From assembly GCA_900546495.1 (NCBI GenBank), contig URDN01000041.1, positions 1 through 21,136 on the forward strand: a stretch of 21,136 nt of DNA, given 5' to 3'. Both the position numbers and the translations under genes were made by a program. The DNA is from an uncultured Lachnospiraceae bacterium (GTDB taxonomy: Bacteria > Bacillota > Clostridia > Lachnospirales > Lachnospiraceae). This document shows positions 7,439 through 15,196 of the stretch, piece by piece. The notes under the pieces were generated by a model. That model was given only the letters and a program-made list of their open reading frames with translations. It had not been told where the DNA came from and searched no databases. Numbering within the stretch: position 1 is the first letter of the stretch; every line of letters starts with the position of its first letter.

Positions 7439-7876
7439 ATGAGATATGAGCGCAAAAAGGAGGAAAATTCGGAAGTTTTTTATGAAGTGCTGGAGAACAG
7501 TACAAAAGCAGCAGAATTTTCTTATCAACAGAAATTCGATGAGACAGGACAGGTCTGTGAAAAGTTCTGGATCAGGCGGATTCATCTGGAGCAGAAGTGT
7601 CTGGACTACCGTTATCTGGATGCGATATTACAGTTTATCCAGTATAAATGCTGGTGCAGTGGCTGTCGGTCCATGTATGTCAGACTCAGCGCCAGAAATC
7701 TGATGGATATCGAGCGATACAAGCGTTATGGCTTCTATGTGATCGCACAAGAGGAGCAGACGGCGGTGCAGGGGGAGGTTTCCTGTGCCTATGTTCTGAA
7801 ATATCCATTGCCCAGAGAGTGGGAAGAAATGATGAATAAAAAAGAGAGGGCTTTTTACTATGAAGGAAAGAGATAA
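7439..7876 (+). CDS. Small GNAT-like protein, function unknown
   Basis: A 145-residue protein. Residues about 40-120 look like a divergent GNAT acetyltransferase core: YLDAILQFIQYKCWCSGCRS followed by MYVRLSARNLMDIERYKRYG, which resembles the typical N-x-x-A-x-x-x-Y-x-x-x-GF ending of that fold. The acetyl-CoA pyrophosphate loop (R/Q-x-x-G-x-G/A) is not apparent, so it may not bind the cofactor normally. The ATG at 7439 has GGAGG 12 bases upstream, a rather long spacing. It overlaps the start of the sodium symporter gene by 17 bp, implying translational coupling. It could modulate the transporter or act on its substrate; neither is shown. Confidence 0.6.
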   Translation: MRYERKKEENSEVFYEVLENSTKAAEFSYQQKFDETGQVCEKFWIRRIHLEQKCLDYRYLDAILQFIQYKCWCSGCRSMYVRLSARNLMDIERYKRYGFYVIAQEEQTAVQGEVSCAYVLKYPLPREWEEMMNKKERAFYYEGKR

Positions 7877-9326
7877 ATTCGGATCCCGGTTGGGATTCAT
7901 ACTTGTGTCTGCCGGATGCGCGGTCGGACTGGGAAATGTGTGGAAATTTCCCTATATTTGTGGGCAGAACGGAGGCGCGGCTTTCATTCTGATCTATCTG
8001 GTATTTCTGACAATCCTTGGACTGCCGATTCTGATCAGCGAGTTTGCGGTTGGACGTGGCAGCCGTCTGGGTGCGTCTAAGGCCTATGAAAAATTAGAGC
8101 CGGCAGGAACAAAATGGCATCACTTTAAATGGTTTTCCATTTTGGGAAACTATCTGTTGATGATGTTTTACACCATGGTTGGCGGATGGATGCTGTTTTA
8201 CATCTATCGCAGTGCCAGTGGAAAACTGTCAACGATGTCAGCGGATGAAGTTGGCGGTGCGTTTTCCGATATGCTTACCTCACCGGGCACGATGGTTGGC
8301 TGGATGATTCTGGCGGTTTTGATTGCATTTGGCATCTGTGCACTGGGCTTGCAGGGCGGTATGGAAAAAATTATGAAAGTCATGATGAGTATTCTGATCG
8401 TGCTGATCGTCATTCTGGCAATTCATTCTCTGGTGCTGCCAAACGCCATGGAAGGTGTAAAATTTTATCTGGTTCCGAATCTGGATGCCATCAAGAGCCG
8501 TGGACTTGGTGCAGTTGTATTTGACGCCATGACACACGCATTCTTTACACTGAGTGTTGGTATCGGAGCGATGGAAATTTTTGGAAGTTATCAGAAACGG
8601 GAACATTCCATTCCGGGTGAGGCAAAAAATATTGTTATTCTGGATACATTTGTGGCATTAATGGCAGGGTTTATCATTATTCCGGCATGTTTTGCATATG
8701 GTGTACAGCCGGATGCAGGTCCGTCCCTGCTGTTTATCACCTTACCAAACGTATTTAATAATATGGCAGGCGGCAGAGTATGGGGAACCTGTTTCTTCAT
8801 CTTTATGTCCTTTGCGGCCTTGTCTACTATTATTGCCGTATTTGAAAATATCATATCCTTCTATATGGATATGGGTGGCTGGAGCAGAAAAAAAGCGGTT
8901 ATGCTCAACATTGTGCTGATTATTTTGCTGTCTCTGCCAGCGGTGCTTGGATTCAACCTGTTATCCGGCTTCCAGCCGATGGGCGCAGGAAGTTCCGTGA
9001 TGGATCTGGAGGATTTCCTGGTATCCTATAACCTGCTTCCACTTGGAAGTATGATCTTTGTCCTGTTCTGTGTAAAGAAAAACGGATGGGGATGGGATAA
9101 TTTCCACAAAGAGGCAAACGAAGGAAAAGGTCTGAAGATTTCTAATAAACTTCAGTTTTATATGACCTATATCCTTCCGGCAATTATTGTTGTGGTATAT
9201 CTGAAGGGATATTATGACACGTTTGCGAAGATGGGACTGAAGGTTTTGGCAGGCTGGATGGCATTTGCTGTTGCACTGCTTGCAATCATCTTTATTCTGT
9301 CTTCTTTGAAGAAAAAAGAGAAATAA
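7860..9326 (+). CDS. Sodium-dependent transporter, neurotransmitter:sodium symporter (NSS) family
   Basis: A 488-residue integral membrane protein of the LeuT/SNF family, which couples Na+ entry to uptake of amino acids or related amines. The hallmark N-terminus is present: FGSRLGFILVSAGCAVGLGN (7-26) leads into the unwound TM1 motif GNVWKFPY, where Asn26 is the family Na+-site Asn. It is followed by NGGAAFILIY and FAVGRGSRLGASKAYE. The TM6 region FFTLSVGIGAMEIFGSYQKR is also typical. About 11 hydrophobic helices are visible, as in many bacterial members. The substrate is unknown. The ATG overlaps the GNAT-like gene, with GAGAGGG about 10 bases before it. A terminator follows. Confidence 0.93.
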   Translation: MKERDKFGSRLGFILVSAGCAVGLGNVWKFPYICGQNGGAAFILIYLVFLTILGLPILISEFAVGRGSRLGASKAYEKLEPAGTKWHHFKWFSILGNYLLMMFYTMVGGWMLFYIYRSASGKLSTMSADEVGGAFSDMLTSPGTMVGWMILAVLIAFGICALGLQGGMEKIMKVMMSILIVLIVILAIHSLVLPNAMEGVKFYLVPNLDAIKSRGLGAVVFDAMTHAFFTLSVGIGAMEIFGSYQKREHSIPGEAKNIVILDTFVALMAGFIIIPACFAYGVQPDAGPSLLFITLPNVFNNMAGGRVWGTCFFIFMSFAALSTIIAVFENIISFYMDMGGWSRKKAVMLNIVLIILLSLPAVLGFNLLSGFQPMGAGSSVMDLEDFLVSYNLLPLGSMIFVLFCVKKNGWGWDNFHKEANEGKGLKISNKLQFYMTYILPAIIVVVYLKGYYDTFAKMGLKVLAGWMAFAVALLAIIFILSSLKKKEK

Positions 9327-9345
9327 GAGATAGAATGAAATTTCG

Positions 9346-9380
9346 GAGCCATGTCGTTGTTGCATGGCTCTGACTTATTT
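9346..9380 (+). terminator. Intrinsic terminator after the NSS transporter
   Basis: GAGCCATG (9346-9353) pairs with CATGGCTC (9363-9370) around a 9-nt loop. The following tract (TGACTTATTT) is only moderately T-rich. The stretch 9381-9557 is A/T-rich with no gene recognised. Confidence 0.65.
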
Positions 9381-9557
9381 AGAAAAAGACTACTATCGTT
9401 AGTTAAAAAATGGAATGTATATGAATAAGATTCCTTTTTGCAAGATAAGAGTGCTTATGGAATATACGGAGTGAAATATATTATGCAGATAAATGCAATG
9501 TATTTTTGGAGTTAAATATATATAGTTGAATAAATTGGAAAGAAGGAAATAGACAGA

Positions 9558-11006
9558 ATGAGAGTGTTAGAAAATTTAGAGCCGAAGGAAGTTTTTTCTT
9601 ACTTTGAAGATATCTGCAGTATCCCGCATGGATCCGGAAATACGCAGCAGATCAGTGATTACTGTGTGAATTTTGCGAAAGAGCATGGTCTGAAATACCG
9701 TCAGGAGGAATGTGGCAATGTGATCATCTGGAAAGATGCCACACCTGGGTATGAACAGGCACCGACGGTAATTTTGCAGGGACATATGGATATGGTTGCT
9801 GTTAAAGAGGCGGACTGTACACTGGATCTGGAAAAAGATGGATTGTTACTGGAAATTGATGGTGACTGGGTGCAGGCAAAGGGAACATCCCTTGGTGCGG
9901 ATGATGGAATTGCAGTGGCTTATGCATTGACCATTCTGGCAGCAGATGATATTCCGCATCCGACACTGGAAGCTGTTTTTACTGTCGGAGAGGAAGTTGG
10001 ACTGACAGGAGCAACGGCACTGGATGCTTCTGACCTGACGGGAAAAATCCTGATGAATATGGATTCTGAGAATGAAGGTGTTTTCCTGATCGGATGTGCG
10101 GGTGCTGCAACGGTAGCTTGCTGTCTGCCGGTACATAAAGAAAATGTGTCCGGTCAGATGTTTGAGTGGCATATTGACGGATTGATGGGCGGTCATTCCG
10201 GTATGGAGATTAACAAAGAGCGTGCCAATGCAAATAAGGTGTTTGGCCGTTTCTTAGCTTATTGTATGGAAAAAACTGATTTTGCCATTGTTTCTGCAAA
10301 TGGTGGTGAGAAGGAAAATGCCATTGCAAAACAGTGTGATGCGGTTCTGGTAGTTCCGGAAGAAAATATTGCTGTATTTGAAGATACAGTTTCTGCATTT
10401 GAGGCAATTTTAAAAAAGGAACATCTTTTTACAGACCCGGATCTGCACATTTATGTGGAGAAAAAAGAGTGCGGAGAATTTGAAGTACTGACGAAAGAGA
10501 CTGTGCAGAAACTGATGGCTCTGCTGATCCATTTGCCGAACGGTGTGCAGAAGCGAATTCCGGAGTTCCCGGACAGTGTACAGACTTCCTTAAATATGGG
10601 AATTTTGGAGCAGACAGAGGATGAGATTTCCATGACATTTTCTGTGCGAAGCAGTGTTACCAGTGAGAAAGAGTGGCTCATGCGCCAGATGGAGCATCTG
10701 ACAAAAGTGTTTGGTGGATATTGCAGAATTTCAGGTGTGTATTCTGCATGGGAGTATCAGCCGGATTCAAAGATACGTCCGTTGATGATCGAGACTTACG
10801 AGGAGATCACAGGCAAAAAGCCGGAGACAGCGGCGATTCATGCCGGAGTGGAGTGCGGTATTTTCAGTGAAAAACTGCCGGGGCTGGATTGCATTTCTTA
10901 TGGGCCACAGATTAATGATATCCATACGACACGGGAGAGACTTAGTATTTCTTCTGTGAAACGGAACTGGGAGTTGACAGTGGAGGTGTTGAAAAAGTTG
11001 AAATGA
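9558..11006 (+). CDS. pepD: Aminoacyl-histidine dipeptidase (Xaa-His dipeptidase, M20C)
   Basis: A 482-residue cytoplasmic dizinc peptidase that hydrolyses dipeptides such as those ending in histidine. Metal and catalytic residues are visible: His76 and Asp78 (GHMDMV), Asp115/Asp116 (GADDG), the Glu145-Glu146 pair (VGEEVG) and Asp169 (NMDSE). The C-terminal NDIHTTRERLS carries the last His ligand. The dimerisation domain lies between (about 190-380, GLMGGHSG). Length equals the E. coli enzyme (about 485). The start has AAGGAA about 10 bases upstream. It is followed after 90 bp by a second M20 peptidase on the same strand, so the two may share a transcript for peptide or folate-fragment salvage. 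Confidence 0.94.
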   Translation: MRVLENLEPKEVFSYFEDICSIPHGSGNTQQISDYCVNFAKEHGLKYRQEECGNVIIWKDATPGYEQAPTVILQGHMDMVAVKEADCTLDLEKDGLLLEIDGDWVQAKGTSLGADDGIAVAYALTILAADDIPHPTLEAVFTVGEEVGLTGATALDASDLTGKILMNMDSENEGVFLIGCAGAATVACCLPVHKENVSGQMFEWHIDGLMGGHSGMEINKERANANKVFGRFLAYCMEKTDFAIVSANGGEKENAIAKQCDAVLVVPEENIAVFEDTVSAFEAILKKEHLFTDPDLHIYVEKKECGEFEVLTKETVQKLMALLIHLPNGVQKRIPEFPDSVQTSLNMGILEQTEDEISMTFSVRSSVTSEKEWLMRQMEHLTKVFGGYCRISGVYSAWEYQPDSKIRPLMIETYEEITGKKPETAAIHAGVECGIFSEKLPGLDCISYGPQINDIHTTRERLSISSVKRNWELTVEVLKKLK

Positions 11007-11096
11007 TATTTGGCCAACGAGAGGTAGTGAACAAAATTTCAGTTATGGCATGTTTATTCAAACAAGATGAATTTTTAGTAGAAAGTGAGAAAATCA

Positions 11097-12464
11097 ATGG
11101 AGAAAATGGATGCGTGGGAGAGAAGGACGGTTGTATATCGCAGATTATTTCATAAATATCCGGAACCGGGCTGGCTGACTTTTTTTGCAACGATTTTTAT
11201 TGCAGAGCATCTGGAGACAGCGGGTTTTGAGGTATATGTTGGCAGGGAGATTCTGAAGGATGAGAAACGAATGGATCCGCCAACGGAGGAGGAAACAATT
11301 CTCTGGGAGCAGCGGGCAGTGAAGCTGGCGGCTGAACAGGGCATATCGGAAGAAAAAGTGGCAGCATGGATGGCACGGATGGATCATTGTACCGGAATTG
11401 TGGCAATTTTAGATACGAAACGGGATGGAAAAACGAAGGCATTTCGGTTTGATATGGATGCGCTGACTGTAACAGAAAGTATGGATGCGGATCGAGCGCC
11501 GGTAAAGGAACAGTTTGTTTCACAATATCCGAGTGTTTCTCATGCATGCGGACATGACGGCCATATGGCACTGGGATTGACGTTTGCAGAGTATGTGGCA
11601 GAGCAATGTGGTAAAAAGAAACAAACAATAGAGAGCGTGTTAAATCAGGAAGCAGAACGGAAGATACAGAACAAAATACCGGCAGAAGTGTGCGGTCGAT
11701 ATATGTTTATTTTTCAACCGGCGGAAGAAGGCGTGCGTGGTGCCTTCGCTTTCCGGCATCAGTGGAATTTTGGCAAAATAGATGAAATGTATTGCTGCCA
11801 CATCGGATTTGCACCGGATGATACCTTTGTGGCAGGTGCAAAAGGTTTTCTTGCTACCAGTAAATTTGATGTAACTTTTACTGGAAAAAGTGCTCATGCG
11901 GGATTGGCACCGGAGCGAGGACGTAATGCTTTGCTGGCTGCAGCAAAGGCTGCTATGGATATGCAGGCATTTCCACGACCGGAAATTGGAATCACACGAT
12001 TGAACGTGGGAAAACTGGAGGCCGGAGAAGCACGTAATACGATTCCTGCACATGCAAAAATGATTGTGGAGACAAGAGGCGAAACCGGGGAATTGAATAC
12101 TTATATGAAAGAGCAGGCACTTTCCTGTATTGAGCGGGCAGCGAAAGAGTATGGTGTTACATATGAAGTGCAGTTTCAGGGAGAGAGCGTCAGTGCTGCC
12201 AGTGATGAGGCGCTTAGTCAGAAAGTACTGGCGGTGGCGAAACAGAATGGTTGTTTTTCGGATTATATGTTGACGAAGGATTTTGGCGCCAGTGACGATG
12301 GTGCTGTGTTTATGGATCTGGTAGAACAGCAGGGTGGAAAGGCAGTTTATATGCTTTTGGGAACCAAGATCAGAGGATTGCATCATGAATCGGTGTTTGA
12401 TTTTGATGAATCGGTATTGGATAAAGGTTTTGCACTATATAAAAATATATACGAATGTATGTAA
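11097..12464 (+). CDS. abgA: AbgA-like M20D amidohydrolase (p-aminobenzoyl-glutamate hydrolase subunit A family)
   Basis: A 455-residue metal-dependent amidohydrolase. It fits the AbgA branch and not simple aminoacylases because of the N-terminal pattern RRLFHKYPEPGWLTFFATIF and the insertion GREILKDEKRM before the first metal motif. FRFDMDAL (117-124) is followed by the metal-binding HACGHDGH (149-156), QPAEEGVRGA (207-216), KSAHAGLAPERGRNAL and HHESVFDFDE near the C-terminus. About 20 extra residues (near 175-195) lie between the metal motifs. In E. coli AbgA works with AbgB and the transporter AbgT on p-aminobenzoyl-glutamate, a folate breakdown product; neither partner is here, so the substrate is uncertain. 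Alternative starts are GTG 11085 and ATG 11106; none has a strong ribosome binding site. Confidence 0.85.
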   Translation: MEKMDAWERRTVVYRRLFHKYPEPGWLTFFATIFIAEHLETAGFEVYVGREILKDEKRMDPPTEEETILWEQRAVKLAAEQGISEEKVAAWMARMDHCTGIVAILDTKRDGKTKAFRFDMDALTVTESMDADRAPVKEQFVSQYPSVSHACGHDGHMALGLTFAEYVAEQCGKKKQTIESVLNQEAERKIQNKIPAEVCGRYMFIFQPAEEGVRGAFAFRHQWNFGKIDEMYCCHIGFAPDDTFVAGAKGFLATSKFDVTFTGKSAHAGLAPERGRNALLAAAKAAMDMQAFPRPEIGITRLNVGKLEAGEARNTIPAHAKMIVETRGETGELNTYMKEQALSCIERAAKEYGVTYEVQFQGESVSAASDEALSQKVLAVAKQNGCFSDYMLTKDFGASDDGAVFMDLVEQQGGKAVYMLLGTKIRGLHHESVFDFDESVLDKGFALYKNIYECM

Positions 12465-12509
12465 ATGTACATGTGAATATATTTCTATATGCAAATAAAA
12501 ATCTTGGTA

Positions 12510-13121
12510 TCAATAAGGAATCTTTATTGATTTTTCATATAAGTTAATATTCGGAACCATAAAGTGGTACAGTTTGCGCAGGCGGTCACGAAGTTCTTCC
12601 TGCGTCAGCTCTGAAGGAGTCTGAGAAAGAATCCAGTTATCATATGTTGTATCAAAAATGCAGGAGCGTATGCCGGTTGGCTGCGCTCCGTTTTTGGTAT
12701 AAAAACGATTACGATTTATCCGTTGACAGCGCTGTGCGTCATTTTTGGCTGTTTCAATGGATTCCGTCTCTATAATAACAGGTAGTCCATCTGTAAAATG
12801 CACACATTCATTTAAAAGAAGGCTGCCCAAACCCTTGGAACGGGAAGTAGAATGCACTGCCAGATAATCTAATAGATAAAAATCAGCATCAGGGCAGGTA
12901 GTAAGAAAAGCAACTCCTTCAACATTAGACTCGTTATTTTTCAAGGAAAAATCATGCTGATCGGAAGTGATGCAGAGGACTCTGTAAAGTTTCGTATCCA
13001 TCATGCGAAGGATATTTTTTAACGGTTTTACTTCCTTTGCAGGGAAATAGGGGATGATAAAATTCTGGTATAAATATGGTACCTGTGTAGTTGTAGCTGA
13101 AAAAATGTGATATGAAGGCAT
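12510..13121 (-). CDS. GNAT-family N-acetyltransferase
   Basis: A 203-residue protein. The acetyl-CoA-binding motif A is clear at 82-103: YLLDYLAVHSTSRSKGLGSL, with the loop RSKGLGS, followed by a helix. IIETES and the NRFYTKNGAQPTG segment (beta5/alpha4 region) complete the fold. The substrate cannot be told from the sequence: members act on antibiotics, polyamines, protein N-termini and small metabolites. The ATG has AAAGGA about 7 bases upstream on the minus strand. It is a single gene, convergent with the abgA-like gene; an AT-rich CAATAA/TTATTG hairpin overlaps its last codons and could serve as a weak terminator for abgA. Confidence 0.85.
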   Translation of the reverse strand: MPSYHIFSATTTQVPYLYQNFIIPYFPAKEVKPLKNILRMMDTKLYRVLCITSDQHDFSLKNNESNVEGVAFLTTCPDADFYLLDYLAVHSTSRSKGLGSLLLNECVHFTDGLPVIIETESIETAKNDAQRCQRINRNRFYTKNGAQPTGIRSCIFDTTYDNWILSQTPSELTQEELRDRLRKLYHFMVPNINLYEKSIKIPY

Positions 13122-13202
13122 ATGTAGTCCTTTCTTCCTAAAACGTGAATGAAAATGTAGGGATATTATAAATAATTAGTTAAACATGGATCAGTTTTTT
13201 AA

Positions 13203-13233
13203 ACAAAAAAACATCAACCGAAGGTTGATGTCT
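13203..13233 (-). terminator. Intrinsic terminator of the first tRNA-Leu(AAG)
   Basis: ACATCAACC (13211-13219) pairs with GGTTGATGT (13223-13231) around a 3-nt loop. On the minus strand it is followed by a U-run (complement of 13203-13210). It lies 5 bp after the tRNA. Confidence 0.88.
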
Positions 13234-13237
13234 TGAA

Positions 13238-13322
13238 TGCGGAAGATGGGACTTGAACCCACACGATTGCAATAATCACAAGATCCTTAGTCTTGCTCGT
13301 CTGCCAGTTCCGACACTTCCGC
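13238..13322 (-). tRNA. tRNA-Leu (anticodon AAG), copy 1
   Basis: An 85-nt class II tRNA. The acceptor stem GCGGAAG pairs with CTTCCGC, with discriminator A and no encoded CCA. The anticodon arm is CAAGA-CTAAGGA-TCTTG, giving anticodon AAG; A34 would be deaminated to inosine to read CUU/CUC codons. The long variable arm is GATT-ATTGC-AATC, and the T arm has GGTTCAAGTCC. It has its own promoter and terminator. It differs from copy 2 by a compensated base pair in the variable arm. Confidence 0.96.
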
Positions 13323-13358
13323 ATTTGTCATTATGTAGTTGTTTCAAACGACTTGATT

Positions 13359-13387
13359 ATAATAACAAAACAGGTGGAATATGTCAA
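13359..13387 (-). promoter_or_regulatory. Promoter of tRNA-Leu(AAG) copy 1
   Basis: On the minus strand, TTGACA (complement of 13382-13387), a 17-bp spacer and TATTAT (complement of 13359-13364). It sits about 37 bp upstream of the mature tRNA 5' end, as expected for a single-gene tRNA unit. Confidence 0.8.
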
Positions 13388-13425
13388 TACCTATTTTAAA
13401 ATTAATTTGGTATAATTTGGCATAA

Positions 13426-13463
13426 GCAAGCAGTGTGAGCGGATTGCGAATGTCCGCTTTACA
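13426..13463 (+). repeat. 38-bp dispersed repeat, copy 1
   Basis: This matches 18166-18203 at 33 of 38 positions, with the last 22 bases identical. It contains AGCGGA-TTGCGAATG-TCCGCT, a 6-bp stem with a 9-nt loop. It lies 5 bp past the stop of the alpha/beta hydrolase, so it may act as a 3' RNA structure, although no U-run follows in either direction. Confidence 0.65.
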
Positions 13464-13468
13464 TTAGA

Positions 13469-14458
13469 TCAGTCTAAGAATGCAAAGACATCATTCCAGT
13501 ATTCGTCGCCCAGAAGGTACATAGCTTCTCCATGTCCGGCACCGGGAGCGGTGATTTTTTCTTTGTTATCGCCAGGTTTTGCCTGATATAAAATATCCAT
13601 CATTTCATATGGAATGAAATCGTCTGCGGTACCATGAATGAACAACATCGGCTTTTTGCAGTTTTTTACCTGATTTAGAGCAGATGCTTCTTTGAAAGAG
13701 TAACCGGCTTTGGCTATGGCAAATAGATTGGCAGTATACATCAGTGGGAATTCTGGCATGCCAAAACGAAGTTTCAATTCACTGGAAAAAATATCCCACA
13801 CGCTGGTATAACCGCAGTCTTCAACGAAGGCGACTACCTGATCCGGAGTATCTTCTCCGGCTGTCATCATGGTTGTGGCAGCGCCCATAGAAACCCCGTG
13901 AATAACGATTCTGGCATCGGAATCCTGAGCAATGATCCAGTCAATCCAGGAAAGAATATCTTTTCGGTCTAACCATCCCATTCCAAGATAATTGCCATCC
14001 GTATCACCGCAGGCACGAAGATCTGGTGTTAATACCTGATAATTGTGATCGTGATAATGCTGAGCCAGACTGGTTGCACCGAGGTGGTCGCCACGGTAGC
14101 CATGCAGGGCAATGACCCAGTCATGGGAGTTGCCATTTGGATAATAGATGCCACTGCAGTGAATATCATCCTCAGATGTGATCTCAACTGTCTGACCGGG
14201 ATTTTCAGCAAGAAATGTTTCGTTTGCTTCCTGCTGTGCAATTTTTCCTTCTGCAATGGTACGTTCGGTATCATCGGCAGTTTCCGGGATTTCCAGTGCA
14301 ACAGTTCTATTTCCACCATCACCAGAGCGGCCAATAGAATAATTTACAAGGTAATTTCCGGCAAACAGGGAAATCAGAACGAGCAGAGCAACAAAAATTG
14401 TCAGGATGATCAGTATGATCTTTTTGATGCTGAGTTTTTTCTTTTTTATGATTTTCAT
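13469..14458 (-). CDS. Membrane-anchored alpha/beta hydrolase
   Basis: A 329-residue protein with a basic N-terminus (KIIKKKKLSIKK) and one transmembrane segment at about 13-35. The catalytic domain is therefore predicted outside the cytoplasm, tethered to the membrane. The hydrolase fold has ALHGYRGDH (oxyanion region, 117-125), the nucleophile elbow GVSMG with Ser190, HGTADDFIP with Asp280 (or Asp279), and GAGHGEA with His309 as the catalytic triad. It resembles the peptidase S9/serine aminopeptidase-like hydrolases common in Firmicutes; substrate unknown. The start has AAAGG about 12 bases upstream. It sits as a single gene between two tRNA-Leu(AAG) copies, each with its own promoter and terminator. 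Confidence 0.9.
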   Translation of the reverse strand: MKIIKKKKLSIKKIILIILTIFVALLVLISLFAGNYLVNYSIGRSGDGGNRTVALEIPETADDTERTIAEGKIAQQEANETFLAENPGQTVEITSEDDIHCSGIYYPNGNSHDWVIALHGYRGDHLGATSLAQHYHDHNYQVLTPDLRACGDTDGNYLGMGWLDRKDILSWIDWIIAQDSDARIVIHGVSMGAATTMMTAGEDTPDQVVAFVEDCGYTSVWDIFSSELKLRFGMPEFPLMYTANLFAIAKAGYSFKEASALNQVKNCKKPMLFIHGTADDFIPYEMMDILYQAKPGDNKEKITAPGAGHGEAMYLLGDEYWNDVFAFLD

Positions 14459-14742
14459 TTATGTAAAAACCTTTCTTTGAGATTTGTTTGATTATCAAAC
14501 TATTTTAATATACATGATTTTAGAGGAATATTCAAGAAAAATAATATTTCAAATGACGTGGTGTTCTTGGGATGAATGTGGCGTATTACTATAGAACTTT
14601 GTCTGATGAATTATACGTTCTGCAATATAATAGACATTTTTTCAACGGAACCGCTGGAAGATAGAGTATCTGCCTACGAAGCAGCAATCAGTGGCAAAAT
14701 GCCGGATGTGAACGTGTTCAAGGGTGTTCAACAGTTTAAAAA
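14459..14742. other. Intergenic stretch with no convincing gene
   Basis: This region separates the hydrolase start from the tRNA-Leu remnant. Its first part is A/T-rich and should hold the hydrolase promoter. On the plus strand a 72-codon frame (14576-14794) runs through it; its middle (about 14640-14740) has protein-like composition (TEPLEDRVSAYEAAISGKMP). It lacks a ribosome binding site and ends inside a terminator hairpin, so it is at best a gene remnant. No match is recognised. Confidence 0.4.
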
Positions 14743-14743
14743 C

Positions 14744-14780
14744 AAAAAAAGCGCGGAAGCCTTGATTATAAGGCTTTCGC
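14744..14780 (-). terminator. Intrinsic terminator downstream of the tRNA-like element
   Basis: GCGGAAGCCTT (14753-14763) pairs with AAGGCTTTCGC (14770-14780), one mismatch, around a 6-nt loop. On the minus strand a U-run (complement of 14744-14750) follows. Its presence after the truncated tRNA tail suggests that a complete minus-strand RNA gene once ended here or still does. Confidence 0.75.
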
Positions 14781-14794
14781 ACCAAATTAAATAA

Positions 14795-14890
14795 TGCGGA
14801 AGATGGGGCGCACGAGATCCGGTGGATCTCGGATTTGCGCCGACCGGAGCGAAGCGGAGATATGAACCTTGGGTTCATGTCTCCGTCCGC
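14795..14890 (-). repeat. tRNA-Leu 3'-end duplicate with a branched palindromic insert
   Basis: The last 13 bases in minus-strand sense (14795-14807) are identical to the 3' end of both tRNA-Leu(AAG) genes. The rest replaces the tRNA body. Its first five bases, GCGGA, can pair with TCCGC in the copied tail as an acceptor-like stem. Inside are two strong arms: CGGAGA-c-ATGAACC-caa-GGTTCAT-a-TCTCCG, and GAGATCC-acc-GGATCTC enclosed by GCGC/GCGC. It lies between the terminator of tRNA-Leu copy 2 and another terminator. It may be a remnant tRNA invaded by a palindromic repeat, a small RNA, or a tiny mobile element using the tRNA tail as a site. Confidence 0.6.
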
Positions 14891-14923
14891 AAAAAAGACC
14901 CCAACCAAAGGTTGAGGTCTTTT
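14891..14923 (-). terminator. Intrinsic terminator of the second tRNA-Leu(AAG)
   Basis: AAAAGACCCCAACC (14893-14906) pairs with GGTTGAGGTCTTTT (14910-14923) around a 3-nt loop. The single mismatch becomes a G-U pair in the minus-strand RNA. A U-run (complement of 14891-14896) closes it. Confidence 0.88.
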
Positions 14924-14925
14924 GA

Positions 14926-15010
14926 TGCGGAAGATGGGACTTGAACCCACACGACTGCAATAGTCACAAGATCCTTAGTCTTGCTCGTCTGCCAGTTCCG
15001 ACACTTCCGC
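14926..15010 (-). tRNA. tRNA-Leu (anticodon AAG), copy 2
   Basis: An 85-nt class II tRNA with the same acceptor, D, anticodon (CTAAGGA loop, anticodon AAG) and T arms as copy 1. The variable arm is GACT-ATTGC-AGTC, as against GATT-ATTGC-AATC in copy 1: a compensated pair change, which supports both genes being functional. No CCA is encoded. A promoter lies upstream and a terminator 2 bp downstream. Confidence 0.96.
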
Positions 15011-15044
15011 ATGTGTCGTCTTTATTTGTTTCCGACAAGAAAGA

Positions 15045-15073
15045 ATGATACCAAAAGGCGGGCATAATGTCAA
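15045..15073 (-). promoter_or_regulatory. Promoter of tRNA-Leu(AAG) copy 2
   Basis: On the minus strand, TTGACA (complement of 15068-15073), a 17-bp spacer and TATCAT (complement of 15045-15050), about 35 bp upstream of the tRNA. It diverges from the tRNA-Leu(CAG) promoter 57 bp away. Confidence 0.8.
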
Positions 15074-15129
15074 CAGTTTTGTAAAAAAAATATAAAAAAC
15101 ATACATTTTAAAAAACACGAAAAAAGTGT

Positions 15130-15158
15130 TGACAATTAAAACTCGTTGTTGTATTATA
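15130..15158 (+). promoter_or_regulatory. Promoter of tRNA-Leu(CAG)
   Basis: TTGACA (15130-15135), a 17-bp spacer and TATTAT (15153-15158), giving a predicted start near 15165. A G/C-rich CTGCGGGGCAG follows shortly, resembling a GC-rich discriminator region of stringently controlled stable-RNA promoters (inference). Confidence 0.85.
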
Positions 15159-15196
15159 TGCTTTGTCAGCTGCGGGGCAGCAAAGCAATTTGATAT

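Noticed and set aside
11640..12386. Minus-strand open frame (248 codons) opposite the abgA-like gene
   Set aside because: Shadow of a well-supported gene, with atypical amino-acid composition.
12511..12535. AT-rich hairpin CAATAA/TTATTG after abgA as a terminator
   Set aside because: The stem is only six A/T-rich pairs and overlaps the coding end of the convergent GNAT gene; too weak to list as a feature.
14576..14794. Possible small plus-strand gene upstream of the tRNA-like element
   Set aside because: No ribosome binding site; its end runs through a terminator hairpin. Its middle part has protein-like composition, so a gene remnant is possible but unproven.
14642..14950. Minus-strand open frame crossing the second tRNA-Leu 3' end
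   Set aside because: It begins inside a tRNA and translates terminators and palindromic repeats; an artefact of structured non-coding DNA.
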